Source: Caldilinea sp. CFX5 (GTDB lineage Bacteria; Chloroflexota; Anaerolineae; Caldilineales; Caldilineaceae). From it: 64,000 bases of DNA. Within the stretch, counting starts at the first letter, position 1, and each line of letters begins with the position of its first letter. The stretch is taken from assembly GCA_021405325.1 (NCBI GenBank), contig QWII01000003.1, positions 62,001-126,000 on the forward strand, written 5' to 3'. The translations under genes and the position numbers were made by a program. The notes below the pieces were generated by a model. The model worked only from the letters and a program-made list of their open reading frames with translations, did no database searches and was not told where the DNA came from. This document shows positions 54,455 to 63,837 of this stretch, piece after piece.

Positions 54455-55306
54455 TCAGCGCTCGGCCCAGCGTGTGGGCAAATCAAACGCATAGACCTTA
54501 TAGTCAAATGCGGGGATAAACCCAACATGCCGGGCGACAGCGAGCGAGGCGTGGTTATCAACATTGCAATGCCAGAGTGGGGCGCGCCCTTTGGCCAGAC
54601 AGTCGGCGACACAGGCGGCTGCCACCGCTGTCGCCAGACCATGGTTGCGATAAGCGCGGGCAGTGGCGACGCCCAGTTCAACGATTGAGCCGCTGGCATA
54701 GACGGTGAGGCACCAACTGGCAATTTCCTGCTCACGGGCAATGTAGTAGCCCACTCCATGCGCCACCAAATCTTCAAGCGCCGACCAGAACGAATAGATC
54801 CAGGCCAGCACTTGTTCGATGTTGCCCAGTTCGCCATGATCGAGCAAGGCGAGGTCAAACGGGTGCAGGGTAAAGCCGGCGGGCAAAGGTGGCGGCGCCG
54901 GCGGCTGGGTTCCCAATCGGTGAAAGCGACGGTGCAGTTGGCTAAACCTGATTTTTGTTTGCCATTGGGCGAGGCTATTTTCCCAAGTAGTGGGTATATG
55001 TAAATTCAAGCTTGGCACGCCCTTGGCGCCTGCCAGTGGCGCAAATTCGTGCTGGAGCAACCAGGGAAAGGCGTGTTGGAACACCTGATCCGTAGGATCA
55101 CCGGCGAATAGGATCGCCTCCATCTCATTCCATACCACGGCGGTGCGCGGTTGCCTGGGATCGTCGGCGTAGACTCGACCATGAGTGTTGCCATCCAAGA
55201 TTGAGTCGATCACCAGGTTGTAGCGCAGCGGGGTAAAGAGCGCACGCACCGGCTCATAGTCGGCGCTGGATAGTCTGTGCAGCAAGGTTGATTCGTGATT
55301 GCTCAT
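54455..55306 (-). CDS. GNAT family N-acetyltransferase
   Basis: A 283-residue protein whose C-terminal half is a GNAT domain: SIVELGVATARAYRNHGLAT is the acetyl-CoA-binding region and APLWHCNVDNHASLAVARHV GF-type motif B follows (in two parts). The N-terminal half is a second, diverged acetyltransferase-like fold. Its stop is 24 kb from any known target; substrate unknown. It lies 17 bp downstream of the CDF transporter gene on the same strand, so the two share an operon. Confidence 0.85.
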   Translation of the reverse strand: MSNHESTLLHRLSSADYEPVRALFTPLRYNLVIDSILDGNTHGRVYADDPRQPRTAVVWNEMEAILFAGDPTDQVFQHAFPWLLQHEFAPLAGAKGVPSLNLHIPTTWENSLAQWQTKIRFSQLHRRFHRLGTQPPAPPPLPAGFTLHPFDLALLDHGELGNIEQVLAWIYSFWSALEDLVAHGVGYYIAREQEIASWCLTVYASGSIVELGVATARAYRNHGLATAVAAACVADCLAKGRAPLWHCNVDNHASLAVARHVGFIPAFDYKVYAFDLPTRWAER

Positions 55307-55323
55307 TGGTTGAAGGCGTAACC

Positions 55324-56253
55324 TTAGCCTTTGGCGAAAGACAAGTCAGCTTGTGCCGCCATTGGCGCCCTGGACGGCGCCTCACTCCTGAGTGGCGCAG
55401 CATCGACATGGATGACACAGTAGTGACAGGCGGTCGCCTGCTGTACACGTGCGCGCACTGCCTCGGCGATGCGATCGGCTTCTTCAATCGGTAGCCCGCG
55501 TTGCACGGTGATGTGCATGCCGGTGTGAACGGTGTCCGGCCCGATATATTCGGCCCGCAGATCATGCACATCCAGCACCCCGTCAACGCTGCGCGCCAGC
55601 GCTTCCACCTGGGCCAAGAACGCCGGCCCCGGCGACTGGCCCAGCAAAAAGCAAAGATTTTCGCGGAAGAGCTTTACGGCATTCACGGCAATAATGGTGG
55701 CCACGACCAGCGCCGCAATCGGATCGGCGATGGGATAGCCCCAGAGGACGAACAGGGTGCCGATCAGGGCGGCCAGCAGCCCCAGTTCATCATTAACCAA
55801 CTCCATGAATTGCGCCTTGGCCGCCGCGCCGCGTTGTTTCTGCCGGAACAAGCCAACCAACGGCGCGGCAGCAATGACCATCGAGGCCACCAGCACCCCC
55901 AGCGCCAGCGGCACATTCTGATAGGTCACTTCAGTCGATTGGAAGAGGCGAGGAATGGCTTCCTCATATAACTTATAACTGGTAAAGGAGATAAATAGTG
56001 TCGCTGCCACCAGCGCAGCCACATTTTGCGCCCGGCCATAGCCGAACATGTGTACCGCATCGGCCTCTTTATGCGAGTAGATGACGGCGACCAGGAGGAA
56101 GCCGGCGATGAAAATGTCACTGAGGGTGTGGAGCGCCTCGGCCAGGAGCGCCATCACCCCGGACAGCCAGTAGACGGCCAGCTTCAAAGCAAAAATCGCA
56201 ATATACAAAGCCAGGGTCAGCCGCAGGCTGCGCATCTCTTCGGCTGCTTGCAT
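55324..56253 (-). CDS. CDF family cation efflux transporter
   Basis: A 309-residue membrane transporter for divalent metals (Zn2+, Fe2+, Co2+ or Mn2+). LLAEALHTLSDIFIAGFLLV and ELVNDELGLLAALIGTLFVL carry the HxxxD and DxxxD-like ligands, and FGYGRAQNVAALVAATLFI follows TM2. A C-terminal cytoplasmic domain (HTGMHITVQRGLPIEEADRI) is intact. The second site has Asn-Asp instead of His, so metal preference may differ from Zn. The ATG at 56253 follows GGAGGAC. It contrasts with the broken CDF gene at 47800. Confidence 0.9.
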   Translation of the reverse strand: MQAAEEMRSLRLTLALYIAIFALKLAVYWLSGVMALLAEALHTLSDIFIAGFLLVAVIYSHKEADAVHMFGYGRAQNVAALVAATLFISFTSYKLYEEAIPRLFQSTEVTYQNVPLALGVLVASMVIAAAPLVGLFRQKQRGAAAKAQFMELVNDELGLLAALIGTLFVLWGYPIADPIAALVVATIIAVNAVKLFRENLCFLLGQSPGPAFLAQVEALARSVDGVLDVHDLRAEYIGPDTVHTGMHITVQRGLPIEEADRIAEAVRARVQQATACHYCVIHVDAAPLRSEAPSRAPMAAQADLSFAKG

Positions 56254-56310
56254 ACTGAGTCCTCCTGCCACCGGATGGAACAACACAGAGTAGGCCAAAC
56301 CAAAGCATTA

Positions 56311-56441
56311 ACTAGTTCTTGTTGCGAAACGCATCAATTAACCGCAAAGGCGCGAAGAACGCAAAGGGTTGCTATGGAATTCTTTGCGTTCTTCGCGCCT
56401 TTGCGGTTGATTTTGACCCTTTCGGAACAGAAACTAACTAG
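56311..56441. repeat. Nested inverted-repeat element with 27-bp inner stem
   Basis: The inner arms 56340-56366 and 56382-56408 are perfect 27-bp complements around a 15-base loop. The outer ends 56311-56330 (ACTAGTTCTTGTTGCGAAAC) and 56420-56441 pair imperfectly and match the arms of the element at 47530-47628. So two elements share ends but carry different centres. It lies between the CDF start and the M24 peptidase stop. Confidence 0.85.
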
Positions 56442-56506
56442 ACGACAACCCTTGATCGGTTCACGCAATGCTTGCCCTGTAAGGACGCAACACGCAACAC
56501 GTATCG

Positions 56507-57625
56507 TCAGCGCAGCGCGCGCGGATAATCGGTAAGCACCGTTGACCCCGCCTCGCCCACCACGACCGTGTCTTCCACCCGCACCCCCCACGGACCGGTG
56601 TACAACCCACAATTGCCCACAGCGATCACCACGTTGGTCACTAGGGGCGGCGGCGCTTTCTCCCCGTGGAAGTAGGCATGGCCCGGCGGCAGCGGCGCTT
56701 CTTCAAACTCAATGCCCAAGCCGTGAATCGGCGGCCCAAAGATATGCTCGCCATGCCCCGCCGCTTTGAGTACGCCATGAATGGTTTGCTCCAGTTCCAC
56801 CATGCCGACGCCGGCTTTGACCTTGGCAATGGTGGCCTGTTGTGCCTCCAGAAACAGATCATAGGCGGCCTGTTGGGCGGCGGTTGGCGCACCGGCGCAG
56901 ATCGTGCGGCAAATATCCGCGCTGTAGCCATTGACAATGGGGTGCAGGTCGATCATCACCAGGTCGCCATTTTGCACGGGGCGCTGGGTGGGCAGCCCGT
57001 GGGCCAGATTGGTGCGCGGCCCCGTGGCGACATAGGTGCGCCAGAAGCCTTCGGCGCCGGCCTGGCGCAGGGCATACTCACCTGCCGCCGCGATTTGACT
57101 TTCACTCACCCCCGGCTTGACGGCGGCAATGGCGGCTTTCATGCCGGCCACGGCCACCTGGGCCGCGCAGGCAATGCGTTCGATCTCAGCAGCCTCCTTG
57201 ACCATGCGCAATTCAGAGAGAATGTGGGTGCAATCCGCCACCGTCACCCCCGCTGGTTTGGCATGGGGATGGGTCAGCATCCCCAACATGGATTGGGTGA
57301 GGAAGGTATACTCCAGCCCCATCACGCCCTGGCCAATGCCAAAATGGTCGAGGTAATGCGCAATCGAGTGAATCATGCCCACTTCATCTTCAAACCCAAC
57401 GATGTGGTCGAAATGGGCGAGCGCCTTCACGTCCGTTACATCGGTGTTCGGCACGCCCAACGCAACTTGCCCCCTTTGGGTGATCATGGCGTATGCACAA
57501 AGACGGCCATCGCCAGTCAGATAGAACATATTGGCCGGTTTGGTGAGAAGCAGCACATCCAGGCCGGCCGCTTTCATCAAGCTGCCACATTTGTTCAGGC
57601 GTTCCTGATAAGGAGAGACGTTCAT
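56507..57625 (-). CDS. M24 family Xaa-Pro aminopeptidase-like protein
   Basis: A 372-residue cytoplasmic peptidase. The N-terminal creatinase-like domain (about 1-135) is followed by a pita-bread catalytic domain. Metal ligands: Asp in VMIDLHPIVNGYSADICRT (two Asp), His in PIHGLGIEFEEAP, Glu in the same segment and Glu in VRVEDTVVV. It removes an N-terminal residue before proline or cleaves X-Pro dipeptides. The ATG at 57625 follows GAAAGGAGACC. Monocistronic. Confidence 0.92.
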   Translation of the reverse strand: MNVSPYQERLNKCGSLMKAAGLDVLLLTKPANMFYLTGDGRLCAYAMITQRGQVALGVPNTDVTDVKALAHFDHIVGFEDEVGMIHSIAHYLDHFGIGQGVMGLEYTFLTQSMLGMLTHPHAKPAGVTVADCTHILSELRMVKEAAEIERIACAAQVAVAGMKAAIAAVKPGVSESQIAAAGEYALRQAGAEGFWRTYVATGPRTNLAHGLPTQRPVQNGDLVMIDLHPIVNGYSADICRTICAGAPTAAQQAAYDLFLEAQQATIAKVKAGVGMVELEQTIHGVLKAAGHGEHIFGPPIHGLGIEFEEAPLPPGHAYFHGEKAPPPLVTNVVIAVGNCGLYTGPWGVRVEDTVVVGEAGSTVLTDYPRALR

Positions 57626-57768
57626 CTTTGGTCTCCTTTCATCCTTTTACTTCACAAACGCTAGCCATATACCCTAAGCCTACTACCAAAACAATGCCAA
57701 CAAACCGGTCATCTGGGGCGTTTCTCCCCTGGCCAAGCGGCCAAGCTTTTAGCGATGTCCTTTAGGAT

Positions 57769-57927
57769 TTATTGTGCCAGCTCAGTATGGCCATAGCCTT
57801 TGGCAAAAAACAACGCCCCATCGCGCACAATCGCCACCGTGGCGCCGGGGATGTGATCCGTCGCCACTTCTTGCGGAAGCGTGACGAGCAGAATGAACTT
57901 GACGGTCGTTGCTGATGGTGCGTTCAT
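57769..57927 (-). pseudogene. Truncated beta-lactamase-like serine hydrolase
   Basis: A 52-codon frame with a good start (GGAGGTGAG before ATG at 57927) ends in TAA at 57769-57771. The segment DHIPGATVAIVRDGALFFAK GYGHTEL (two parts) is the N-terminal start of class C beta-lactamase-family serine hydrolases, normally 350 residues or more. The SxxK active site that should come about 40 residues later is absent. The remaining gene has been lost; the 57628-57768 sequence beyond shows nothing in any frame. Confidence 0.7.
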
Positions 57928-58028
57928 CTGTCTCACCTCCGGAATTGGGGCAATGCTGGCGGGCCTATCCTGCTGTTAAAGATTATGCGCCTCACCCATC
58001 ACCAGCCCGCGTAGATCGGTCGCGTCGA

Positions 58029-60509
58029 TCAGCGGGCGATGGCCGGCAGATACAGATCCTGCAGTTCCGCAACCACTGTAACCGTCAGTGTGACCGTGTG
58101 GGTGAGGGCGTTGTCGCCGGCCTCGATCACCAACGGATAGGTGGCTGGGAGGCTATCAGGCGCCGCGGCCAGGGTCAACCGCGCTGCTTGCCCCACCAAC
58201 GCCGGATTGGGATCGATGGTCACAGTGAGGGTGCTGGGCGGGTTGATGGCCCGCAACGTTACGGTGCTGCTATAGCCGGCGCGGCTGTGCAGGGTGATCT
58301 GGCCGGTGCGCACGCGAGCCGGCGCCAGCAGCCAGGTGCGCGGTTGAAGCTCCAGGTCAAAGTCCGGCGCCGGCGAGAGCCGCCACAGTTGCTTGTTCGC
58401 CGCCAGCCACGTATGGTTGTGGGCGTCGACTTCCAACCGCTGCACCTGCGTAGCGGCCACGGGCAAAGGCGTACGCGTTACGCCGGCTTCATCCTGGCGA
58501 TTGACCTCGTCGATCCAGCGACCACCGGCTTCAGGCACATAGCGCGACCCAACATACCAGACGGCGCCATCGGGGGCCACCGTCCACAGTCGATTACGAT
58601 GGGGCGCGGCCTGTAGCGCGGCCAGATGCGCGGCAACGACATTGTCAACGGCCTCGGTCGTGTAGCTATTGTCGGGCGCGATTAGCCCGACGACCCCGCC
58701 GGTGCTGTTGCAGCGGTCGTTGGGCGCCTCCAGTACATAGAGCAGACCCGCCTTATCCACCGTCAGATCACAGACGCTCTGCGCAAACTCAAAAAAAGGC
58801 CGCCACTGACCGTCGCGATATTGGTAGAGATTGGCCGAATTGCCATACCAGAGCCGACCTTGGGCATCGACCGCCACAGTTCCCCCGGCATCGATTCCCC
58901 CGGCATCGGTTCCCCCATTCCCCGCGCTGCCATCCTCTGTAGGGGCGAGTGGGTAATCCCGCCAGCGGTCATCGGCGAAATCAGCCGGCGTGCCGTTGTC
59001 ATCGAGCGCCAATACGCCGTGCGTCTGGGGCATACCTGAATAGCCGCGGCTGTAGGCCAGCCAGAGATGGCGCTCATCTTGCGCAAAGATATCGTTGATC
59101 GCGATCTGGGTATCGGCTGCCGGCAACGGAATTTCGAGTACCGCGCCCTGGTGGTCGCGGCGCAGGGTGGGGCTGTAATGCCAGCCAAAGCGCCACAAAT
59201 AGCCCCAGGCCGACAGCAGATCACCGCCCGGTGTGCGTTCCCACGCTACTACCACTGGGTATTCGTAAGCCGGCCTGCTCCACACATCGTCCGCCAACGG
59301 CACACTGCCTTGGTCGTTCATCGTTTGGAGTGCGCCTGCACTGTAAGGAAATTTATCATAACTATTCAACCAGAGGACGCCATCGCGGTCGACCAGGATG
59401 TCGGCAATGGTCGGATAGGCCACCGTGTCGGCGAAATCATGGAGCGCGCCATCCGCTGTACGCAGCCAGCCCGGGCCGATGGCCGTGATGCCCCCGGCGT
59501 CGGCCAGCAAGGCGGTCACCGGCGGCAGGCGGTTGAGTGCAATGGGCCTTGGGGTTGGCTCAACTTTGGCAATGGCGGCGACGAAATTGGCGTAGGGAAA
59601 GTCGCGCGATGTCAGGCCAAGCCAAACGCCATCGTCGGGCGCAATGGCAAAAGTGGTCAGATCGCCGCCAAACAGGAGGTAGCGCCAGAGATCAAGTGGT
59701 GTCCAGCCATCATGCGTCCACTGGTACAACTGGTGGGTATTGTAATCATTTCTGGCCAGCGCCCAGACGTTGCCTGCACGATCGGTGCGCAGCCGGTCGG
59801 GTTGCGGCTGGACCCCGGCGGGCGCGCGGTCGAGCCACTGGCTACCGGTGTAGATCAGGAAGTCCACCCACACCTCGCCGTTGACCACTGTCCAGAGCGG
59901 GTTCGGCATTGGCGTCTGCACAAGGCGCGCGTAGTCGCTCGCCACCGCCACGGCGCGGTTCGGAAACCAGGTCCAACTGCCGTCCGGGTTGCGGCGGCTA
60001 ACGCGGCCGGCGGGCAGCCCGTGGCTGAGCCACAGCGTATTGTCCGCGCCCACGGCAATGCCATCCACCAACGTTTGGTGGAGACCGCTGTTGGCCGGGG
60101 TAAAGTGTGTCCAGGCGCCCGTCGCATCCAGCCGGCTGAGGCCACCGTCCCCGCCGAACCAGCGGTTGCCGGCGCCATCGACGGCCGCGGCCAACACCAC
60201 CCTGTGGGGTAGGCGATCCACGACTGTGTAACGCCGGTACGTCCCTTGTGCCTTATCCCAGCGCACAACACCGCCGGTCGCGCCGATCCAGAGGGCGGGG
60301 CCGTCGTCGGCCAGGGCATACTGGGGTGCGCCCCAGGTGGTCCAAAGTGGATTCGTGGGCAGTTGGCTGGCCGTGGCCGGCGCTACCGGCCGGTCAGTCA
60401 GTGGCGGCTCATCCGCCAGCACCGCCGGCTGGCGCCAACGTGCGCCGGCCAGCAGCAGACCAACGACCAACAGGAGCGTGATGGTAACGCGCAACGGGTG
60501 AGCTTGCAT
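58029..60509 (-). CDS. Secreted beta-propeller protein (two-component-sensor-like repeats)
   Basis: An 826-residue exported protein. Residues 1-32 are a signal peptide. From about residue 55 to 690 there are repeated blades with the W(I/F)G..GGL.R.D pattern (ALWIGATGGVVRWDKAQG, NRWFGGDGGLSRLDATGAWT, TLWLSHGLPAGRV), like the periplasmic propellers of hybrid sensors. The C-terminal 110 residues are an Ig-like beta domain. The last residues are DLYLPAIAR, an ending often seen on exported Chloroflexota proteins. A Gly-Gly-(T/I)-Asp-Ala repeat lies near residue 545. No kinase domain or membrane anchor. Confidence 0.85.
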   Translation of the reverse strand: MQAHPLRVTITLLLVVGLLLAGARWRQPAVLADEPPLTDRPVAPATASQLPTNPLWTTWGAPQYALADDGPALWIGATGGVVRWDKAQGTYRRYTVVDRLPHRVVLAAAVDGAGNRWFGGDGGLSRLDATGAWTHFTPANSGLHQTLVDGIAVGADNTLWLSHGLPAGRVSRRNPDGSWTWFPNRAVAVASDYARLVQTPMPNPLWTVVNGEVWVDFLIYTGSQWLDRAPAGVQPQPDRLRTDRAGNVWALARNDYNTHQLYQWTHDGWTPLDLWRYLLFGGDLTTFAIAPDDGVWLGLTSRDFPYANFVAAIAKVEPTPRPIALNRLPPVTALLADAGGITAIGPGWLRTADGALHDFADTVAYPTIADILVDRDGVLWLNSYDKFPYSAGALQTMNDQGSVPLADDVWSRPAYEYPVVVAWERTPGGDLLSAWGYLWRFGWHYSPTLRRDHQGAVLEIPLPAADTQIAINDIFAQDERHLWLAYSRGYSGMPQTHGVLALDDNGTPADFADDRWRDYPLAPTEDGSAGNGGTDAGGIDAGGTVAVDAQGRLWYGNSANLYQYRDGQWRPFFEFAQSVCDLTVDKAGLLYVLEAPNDRCNSTGGVVGLIAPDNSYTTEAVDNVVAAHLAALQAAPHRNRLWTVAPDGAVWYVGSRYVPEAGGRWIDEVNRQDEAGVTRTPLPVAATQVQRLEVDAHNHTWLAANKQLWRLSPAPDFDLELQPRTWLLAPARVRTGQITLHSRAGYSSTVTLRAINPPSTLTVTIDPNPALVGQAARLTLAAAPDSLPATYPLVIEAGDNALTHTVTLTVTVVAELQDLYLPAIAR

Positions 60510-60772
60510 GGGTTATGCTCCTTTTTGGGCAAGATCGGCGCTTATCTTCTCAATCACCCGTGATGATAGATTGGACCGCACCAAGCTCTTGCTCCGGTGT
60601 AGGACGAAGATCGATCCGCACCCTCCACAATAACACAACCCCACAACACAGACACTCGCTATGCGGACAGGGTTTGGACTGGACAGATGGCGAGTTCGCC
60701 GCGCGAAATGGGTGTGCGTACAAAAACAGACGGCATACCCAGGCTTGCCGCTTCTTCGCAAGCTTTTTCTTC

Positions 60773-62023
60773 CTATTTTTCCGGCGACTGCTGTAATTGA
60801 TAGATCAGGCGCTCCGAGTTCATGTCGAATTCGTTATCTCTCGTCATATCGAGCATCAGATTAGCGCGTATGCCAAGCCTTGGTGTGCATTCCTGACGAA
60901 TGGCCGCCAAGAAGCGATACTGACCTTTCTCCAGCCCCAAGTGTTGCGCCAATACGCCTTCGAGTTCAGTGAAGTTGCTCTCGAGATAGGTTGGCGAAAG
61001 GATGGCGAGGGTGTACCGGCTTTCCAAAACTGCACGCTCCATCTCTAGCACCAGCGGACGACCGAGACGGAAGCACTTGTAGTCGATGCAGACGCGCAGG
61101 CCATTAGCCTCCAATCGAGGAACTAGTGTATTCCGCACCCAACTCTTGTCTGGCTCTTGATGTCGATAGCTGAGGAATACGTCATATACGTAGCTGTCCG
61201 ACAGAGGCGCTACAGCGGGTATTGGCGCTTTGCCACCCAAATAGAGTGCGACGGGGAAATTCTCTTCAACTTCAGCCTTGAAGATGGGATGTTGGTTCGG
61301 CTGATCGGCAGTGACTCTGGGCTGCAGGTAGTTGAAAAGATCGAAAATACGGATGACACCACCGGAGCTGATTGCGCCACCGCGTAGACCTGTCAACAGG
61401 TGCTGTGTGAAAAGACTATTTTCCGCACCGGGCATCACATACGAATATTCTGTGCTACGCGACGATGCCAGGATCACTCGCCCGCGGCCCTCTGCGAGTT
61501 TTGCAAAATAGCTTTCGGATAGCCCCGTCTTGAACTCAAGCTCGACAGGATCCTTGGTCTGACCAATGCCGCCGGCATGGCAGCAATCGAAGACCACGAC
61601 CATTTTGCGGGCGGGAATACGCCGCAGTGCTTCGGTCATTTCTTGACTAGAGATGGCTGTCTCTGCCACCAATCGGGGCGGTGTGCTAGAGAAGTCCAGT
61701 TTTGCATCGACTGGTAAGATGTACTCACCAGCATCTGCTCCAGATTCGATACGCCCGCCATGACAAGAGAGGTAAAGTAGCACACTAGAGTCTACTGTGG
61801 TCTGCTGGGCTAACTCGTTCAGCTTGTTCCTTATCGCAGCCTGGCTTGCATCTGTGTCCAGCAGCGTAAACGTATTGTCGGGCGAATACCCACATAACTG
61901 TTCGTCTACCAGCACATTGCGTATTTTCTCAACATCCTTCAAAACCGCAGGTGGGAGTCCACGGACGTTTTGGTAGTTCGCGATTCCGACGAGTAAGGCG
62001 TAGCCGTTATTGATGCTTATCAT
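60773..62023 (-). CDS. Caspase-like peptidase (C14) with C-terminal TIR domain
   Basis: A 416-residue protein. Residues 1 to about 245 are a caspase-fold domain: ALLVGIANYQNVRGLPPAVL, catalytic His in LYLSCHGGRIE and Cys in VVVFDCCHAGGIG. Residues about 275-410 are a TIR domain: YVYDVFLSYRHQEPDKSWVR, LRVCIDYKCFRLGRP and LSPTYLESNFTELEGVL, keeping the Glu used by NAD-cleaving TIRs. The ATG at 62023 follows AAGGATTG and is 8 bp after the lipoprotein stop, so the two are one operon. Caspase plus TIR is a known bacterial defence/signalling architecture; activity here is inferred. Confidence 0.9.
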   Translation of the reverse strand: MISINNGYALLVGIANYQNVRGLPPAVLKDVEKIRNVLVDEQLCGYSPDNTFTLLDTDASQAAIRNKLNELAQQTTVDSSVLLYLSCHGGRIESGADAGEYILPVDAKLDFSSTPPRLVAETAISSQEMTEALRRIPARKMVVVFDCCHAGGIGQTKDPVELEFKTGLSESYFAKLAEGRGRVILASSRSTEYSYVMPGAENSLFTQHLLTGLRGGAISSGGVIRIFDLFNYLQPRVTADQPNQHPIFKAEVEENFPVALYLGGKAPIPAVAPLSDSYVYDVFLSYRHQEPDKSWVRNTLVPRLEANGLRVCIDYKCFRLGRPLVLEMERAVLESRYTLAILSPTYLESNFTELEGVLAQHLGLEKGQYRFLAAIRQECTPRLGIRANLMLDMTRDNEFDMNSERLIYQLQQSPEK

Positions 62024-62031
62024 AACAATCC

Positions 62032-63705
62032 TTATTGGCACGTCCATCGCGTGTCAGTGTCACGCCACGAACCAAAAATATTATATTTGTTTTGTTGAGT
62101 GCTAAGGCCAAGACCTTTGACTTGGGTTCCAAAATAGTTTTTGGTCTGAGTGCTGCCCTTCAGCCAGTACACCACGCCATCGCTGTCAGCGGCGCTCTGC
62201 TGTTGTGTGGTGGTTTTGCTATCGATGTAGATATCCCGGTACGTACAGGTGACTGGCGGAGGAACTGTAGAGTACTTGATATACGAGAGCCTTTGATTTA
62301 CTGCATTCCCCGTCACACTAACGCCGGTTTTGACCGAAGTCTCCAAGCGCCAATAGTAGAAATGCTTGACGCCGCCAGCTACGGTAGGATCGATCACAAA
62401 AAACACGACATAGTTGTCACTGGCGCTGCGTGGTGGATCCATCCATTCAATACTTATGGCTAGATTCTCAGGATCAGCATAGAGAAAATGTAGGAAACCA
62501 TCGGTAATCGGCTCTTCAGCCAACGAAGGGAGCTCACCCTTGGCATCGTACTCGGCGACCCACTGCAGAAACTCCTCAAACCCGATTTTCTGCTTGGAGG
62601 CGAGTTGGGCTGCCGCGCGCGGATCGGTTGCGGCCTGGAGCAAGAGCGCAAAAGCTGTTGGCGAATTGTAAAGCTCGGAGTAAAGGATGATTGTCTCTTG
62701 GAGTAAATTCTTAGGGGGGATGATGACGCTCTTTATGATCTCTGACTGTACAAAGTCTTTGACGGCAGGTAAGAAATCATCTGGGCTATACCCAAACCCT
62801 TGCTCCCACCTCCATGTGAGCCATTGGGCAATGCTGGGCCTGACGCCTTTAGTCTCTATGTATTCAGTGTGGCTGCTTATAAGATCATCAATCGATAACC
62901 CCAATTGTTCAGACAGTACATTGACCAGGATGACAGCCGAAGGGATCGCCGCAATGTCTTCAAAGGTCTCGAAAACATCCTCTGCGAAGATTGCCTGCTG
63001 ATAGGTTGTTTCGGTGTTTCTGAACAACGCTTCTGCTTCTTCGTTAGTCAATTGACCGTTAGCATTGGCTTCAGTGATTTGTGCTTTTACCATGTCAAGC
63101 GCCGTGCTATAGAATGTTTGTACATCCCAGTTGATTTCCTGCAGCAGGTTTTCCAATGTTGGAACCCGATTATTGTAGGCAGCCATATATGTGACCCTCT
63201 GTCTACGGAACGTAGAGAAGCTATTGAGTGGTGTGTTTTCCAAGAGTGTGTTGTACAAAATAGGGTAGAGCGGAATGGACGCAAATTCCTCACCAGTAGA
63301 CTGAATCGCTTCAAAACAGACTTGGGCGGCTCTTAGATAATTCTCTCCAGCATCCTTTGCAAAGCTGAGGACTTCGAGACGAAAGCGGTGACCATCTTCA
63401 TTGGTATATTCGACAATAGCCACGGTTGCTCCTGGAAACACATCCGATGGGCTTACCTCGATTGTCTGCGACTCAAGCGGAGTGAGGGTAGGCTGTCTTG
63501 GATCACAGCGCGAAGGTTGCACTCCGGTGAAGGTGAATGGTGTGTCGGAAGCAGGTGGCGCCTCATTCGCGTCTGCGGCTGGAGCAGCAGCTTGTTCGTC
63601 GGCCGGCGCAGCCGCCGGTTGGCCTGCTGGAGCACATGCGGCAAACAGAATGACGACAAGCAGAACAATGAGCGATTTTTCTGCAAAGCATCTTTGGCGT
63701 TTCAT
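62032..63705 (-). CDS. Large lipoprotein of unknown function
   Basis: A 557-residue exported lipoprotein: LIVLLVVILFAACAPAGQPA gives a lipobox with Cys near residue 24, then an Ala/Pro/Glu-rich disordered linker to about 55. The rest is a helical and then beta-rich domain (FRRQRVTYMAAYNNRVPTLE in the helical part; a C-terminal YWLKGSTQTKNYFGTQVKGL with single Trp-Cys end). I do not recognise the family. The ATG at 63705 follows a perfect TAAGGAGGT. It is in an operon with the caspase-TIR gene and probably acts as a surface sensor or anchor for that system. Confidence 0.85.
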   Translation of the reverse strand: MKRQRCFAEKSLIVLLVVILFAACAPAGQPAAAPADEQAAAPAADANEAPPASDTPFTFTGVQPSRCDPRQPTLTPLESQTIEVSPSDVFPGATVAIVEYTNEDGHRFRLEVLSFAKDAGENYLRAAQVCFEAIQSTGEEFASIPLYPILYNTLLENTPLNSFSTFRRQRVTYMAAYNNRVPTLENLLQEINWDVQTFYSTALDMVKAQITEANANGQLTNEEAEALFRNTETTYQQAIFAEDVFETFEDIAAIPSAVILVNVLSEQLGLSIDDLISSHTEYIETKGVRPSIAQWLTWRWEQGFGYSPDDFLPAVKDFVQSEIIKSVIIPPKNLLQETIILYSELYNSPTAFALLLQAATDPRAAAQLASKQKIGFEEFLQWVAEYDAKGELPSLAEEPITDGFLHFLYADPENLAISIEWMDPPRSASDNYVVFFVIDPTVAGGVKHFYYWRLETSVKTGVSVTGNAVNQRLSYIKYSTVPPPVTCTYRDIYIDSKTTTQQQSAADSDGVVYWLKGSTQTKNYFGTQVKGLGLSTQQNKYNIFGSWRDTDTRWTCQ

Positions 63706-63837
63706 AGAATACCTCCTTAGATTTTGTACACTTTGCATGTACTGGTGCAAGCTTGGGGTGCAACGCGCGCACCGTACACTTTTTGTTCAACAAAACACGC
63801 CAGCGAATTTGTCATAGCGCGATAGGTGCGTTGCCCG

